Assembly (NCBI GenBank): GCA_003165465.1
Contig: PLUM01000039.1
Location: 1-33,891, forward strand
DNA: 33,891 nucleotides
Direction of reading: 5' to 3'
From: Acidobacteriota bacterium
GTDB taxonomy: Bacteria > Acidobacteriota > Terriglobia > Acidiferrales > UBA7541
Part shown: positions 32,628 to 33,891 of the stretch, in pieces
Layout: each line of letters begins with the position of its first letter
How positions within the stretch are numbered: the stretch's first letter is position 1
Notes under the pieces: model-generated
The model's input: only the letters and a program-made list of their open reading frames with translations
Database searches by the model: none
What the model was told of the DNA's origin: nothing
Position numbers and translations under genes: made by a program

Positions 32628-33671
32628 TTGCCCGAGTTAAGAAAAGATCCCATCACTGGACGATGGGTGATTATTTCGACGGACCGGTCCAAGAGGCCGT
32701 CCGATTTCGTGCGCGAAAGCGTGGAGATCAAGGGAACAGGCGTCTGCCCGTTCTGTTACGGCAATGAATCGAAAACACCGCCCGAGGTGCTCCAATATGG
32801 GCGAAACGGGAGCGGCCCGAATACGCCGGGCTGGCAGGTGCGCGCGGTTCCGAATAAATTTCCGGCGCTGGGCATCGAGGGCGACCTCGACCGGGAAGGC
32901 GAAGGCCTATTTGACCGCATGAACGGCGTAGGAGCACACGAAGTGATTATCGAAACGCCCGATCACCGCGGCACGCTCGCAACCATGAATGAAAAACAGA
33001 TCGAGGACGTTCTATGGGCCTTCCGCGACCGCATGTTCGATCTGAAAAACGACAAACGTTTCCGCTACATTTTGGTTTTCAAGAATCACGGCGAAGCGGC
33101 GGGAGCGTCGCTCGAACACACCCATTCGCAGCTGATCGCCCTGCCCATCGTTCCCAAAAACGTGGTCGAGGAACTGGATGGCGCGCGCCGCTACTATCAG
33201 GACAAGGAGCGCTGCATCTTCTGCGACATGATCCGCCAAGAGGTGGATTCCGGCGTGCGCCTGATCGGTGAGACGGATTTGTTCGTGACGCTCGCCCCTT
33301 ACGCGCCGCGCTTTCCGTTCGAGATGTGGATTCTGCCCAAGCAGCACGCTTCGGCCTTCGAGAATCACCAGAGCCTGATCTATGCGGGGCTGGCCAAGGC
33401 CCTCAAGGACAATCTGGCGCGCCTCGATCTGGTGCTCGACCGGCCCGCCTACAACCTGATGATTCATACGGCGCCGATCGGCGAGGAAACCAGCGAGCAT
33501 TACCACTGGCATATCGAGATAATTCCGAAGCTCACCAAGGTCGCGGGTTTCGAATGGGGCACTGGATTCTATATCTGTCCCACGCCGCCCGAGGAATCCG
33601 CCCGCTTCATGCGCGAGGCGCAACTCAAGCCCGCGGATCGCGTTGCATCGCCGCCTGGACCCGCGCTGTAG
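32628..33671 (+). CDS. galT: Galactose-1-phosphate uridylyltransferase
   Basis: A 347-residue HIT-superfamily nucleotidyltransferase of the Leloir pathway. The start is set as TTG at 32628 because AGGAGG (32617-32622) is 5 nt upstream and the resulting PELRKDPITGRWVIISTDR is how such proteins begin; a longer frame from 32562 has no ribosome site. Motifs: CPFCYGNE (zinc CxxC, about 39-46), VRAVPNKFPAL, GVGAHEVIIETPDH, ASLEHTHSQLIALP (His-x-His, the region of the catalytic His), CIFCDM and the C-terminal HIT half EHYHWHIEIIPKL. The HTH version of the catalytic triad differs from the HPH of E. coli GalT, so a related sugar-1-phosphate nucleotidyl exchange cannot be excluded. No galK or galE is adjacent. 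Confidence 0.9.
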   Translation: MPELRKDPITGRWVIISTDRSKRPSDFVRESVEIKGTGVCPFCYGNESKTPPEVLQYGRNGSGPNTPGWQVRAVPNKFPALGIEGDLDREGEGLFDRMNGVGAHEVIIETPDHRGTLATMNEKQIEDVLWAFRDRMFDLKNDKRFRYILVFKNHGEAAGASLEHTHSQLIALPIVPKNVVEELDGARRYYQDKERCIFCDMIRQEVDSGVRLIGETDLFVTLAPYAPRFPFEMWILPKQHASAFENHQSLIYAGLAKALKDNLARLDLVLDRPAYNLMIHTAPIGEETSEHYHWHIEIIPKLTKVAGFEWGTGFYICPTPPEESARFMREAQLKPADRVASPPGPAL

Positions 33672-33779
33672 CGTTTCCACGAAAGATTCGTATGCTCTCC
33701 ATCCGTTACGGCCGGGGGAGGAACGCGAAACGCGGCCTGACGCTCCCTGAAATTTAGATTTTTTTCATTGCCGCGGCGA

Positions 33780-33809
33780 CTGACAAGTGGATGGGTGTTT
33801 CGTTATACT
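33780..33809 (+). promoter_or_regulatory. Promoter of tRNA-Cys
   Basis: CTGACA (33780-33785), 18 nt, TATACT (33804-33809), 9 nt before the first base of the tRNA. Both hexamers are 5/6 matches to the sigma-70 consensus. Confidence 0.7.
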
Positions 33810-33818
33810 TCAAAGTCC

Positions 33819-33891
33819 GGCGCGGTACCCAAGAGGCCTAAGGGAGAGGTCTGCAAAACCTCCATTCGTCGGTTCAAATCCGACCCGCGCC
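33819..33891 (+). tRNA. tRNA-Cys (anticodon GCA), 3' end cut by the window
   Basis: Acceptor stem GGCGCGG (33819-33825) pairs with CCGCGCC (33885-33891). The anticodon stem AGGT(C)/(A)ACCT encloses the loop with GCA, and the T arm is GTCGG-TTCAAAT-CCGAC. The discriminator base and any CCA lie beyond the window end. Confidence 0.95.

Noticed and set aside
33705-33765. Intrinsic terminator of galT
   Set aside because: GGCC...GGCC and CGCG-AAA-CGCG pairings exist, but the T-run starts about 20 nt after the stem, too far for a standard terminator.

Overview
The window is a GC-rich bacterial chromosome segment with two-way gene order, short overlapping operons and many intergenic palindromic repeats. 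SecA, a PleD-like cyclase fed by a BarA-like hybrid kinase, a TonB with a long cytoplasmic tail, a GalT starting at a TTG codon and the repeat style together suggest an Acidobacteriota member (Terriglobia-like). That placement is inference; no rRNA is present to confirm it. I see no CRISPR array, no complete insertion sequence and no prophage genes.

Layout. 1-1027: the 3' end of a DprA/Smf-like protein and a convergent orphan minimal nucleotidyltransferase. 1139-3988: secA. 4224-5957: a small cluster behind a sigma-54-like promoter, with a 108-residue unknown, an RsbW-type anti-sigma kinase and a membrane-anchored protein that may carry a ligand-less Rieske-like fold. 6096-8667: tRNA-Arg(CCG), a TonB protein, a small twin-arginine secreted protein and an MscS channel. 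8801-13211: a signalling operon on the minus strand (YfiR-like remnant, CHASE8-type hybrid histidine kinase, REC-GGDEF cyclase) behind a second sigma-54-like site. 13704-17394: SemiSWEET, inositol-monophosphatase-family enzyme, metallophosphoesterase, pyrimidine-nucleoside phosphorylase. 17743-20254: nupC, purine nucleoside phosphorylase and cytidine deaminase, joined by ATGA overlaps. With the upstream phosphorylase they form a nucleoside uptake and salvage module. 20463-24074: nadA-nadC-nadB on the minus strand, the whole aspartate-to-nicotinate-mononucleotide route. 24365-26995: a secreted phosphatase-like protein, an S10 carboxypeptidase and a decayed partial duplicate of the phosphatase gene. 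27045-28211: a less GC-rich MFS transporter that looks acquired. 28653-33891: cysS, a class III aminotransferase, a YraN-family protein, galT and tRNA-Cys(GCA), cut by the window end.

The most unusual features are: (i) seven paired GTAG...CTAC palindromic elements of the REP/BIME type in three sequence families, plus a half element and other hairpins, one of which supplies the stop codon of nadC; (ii) the truncated YfiR-like gene fused to the promoter end of a c-di-GMP signalling operon whose kinase has the sensor type YfiR normally controls; (iii) two matching sigma-54-like promoters; (iv) the direct-repeat phosphatase remnant flanking the S10 peptidase; and (v) a cysS gene that appears to be transcribed almost leaderless. 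I did not find a convincing wholly new defence or biosynthetic system.
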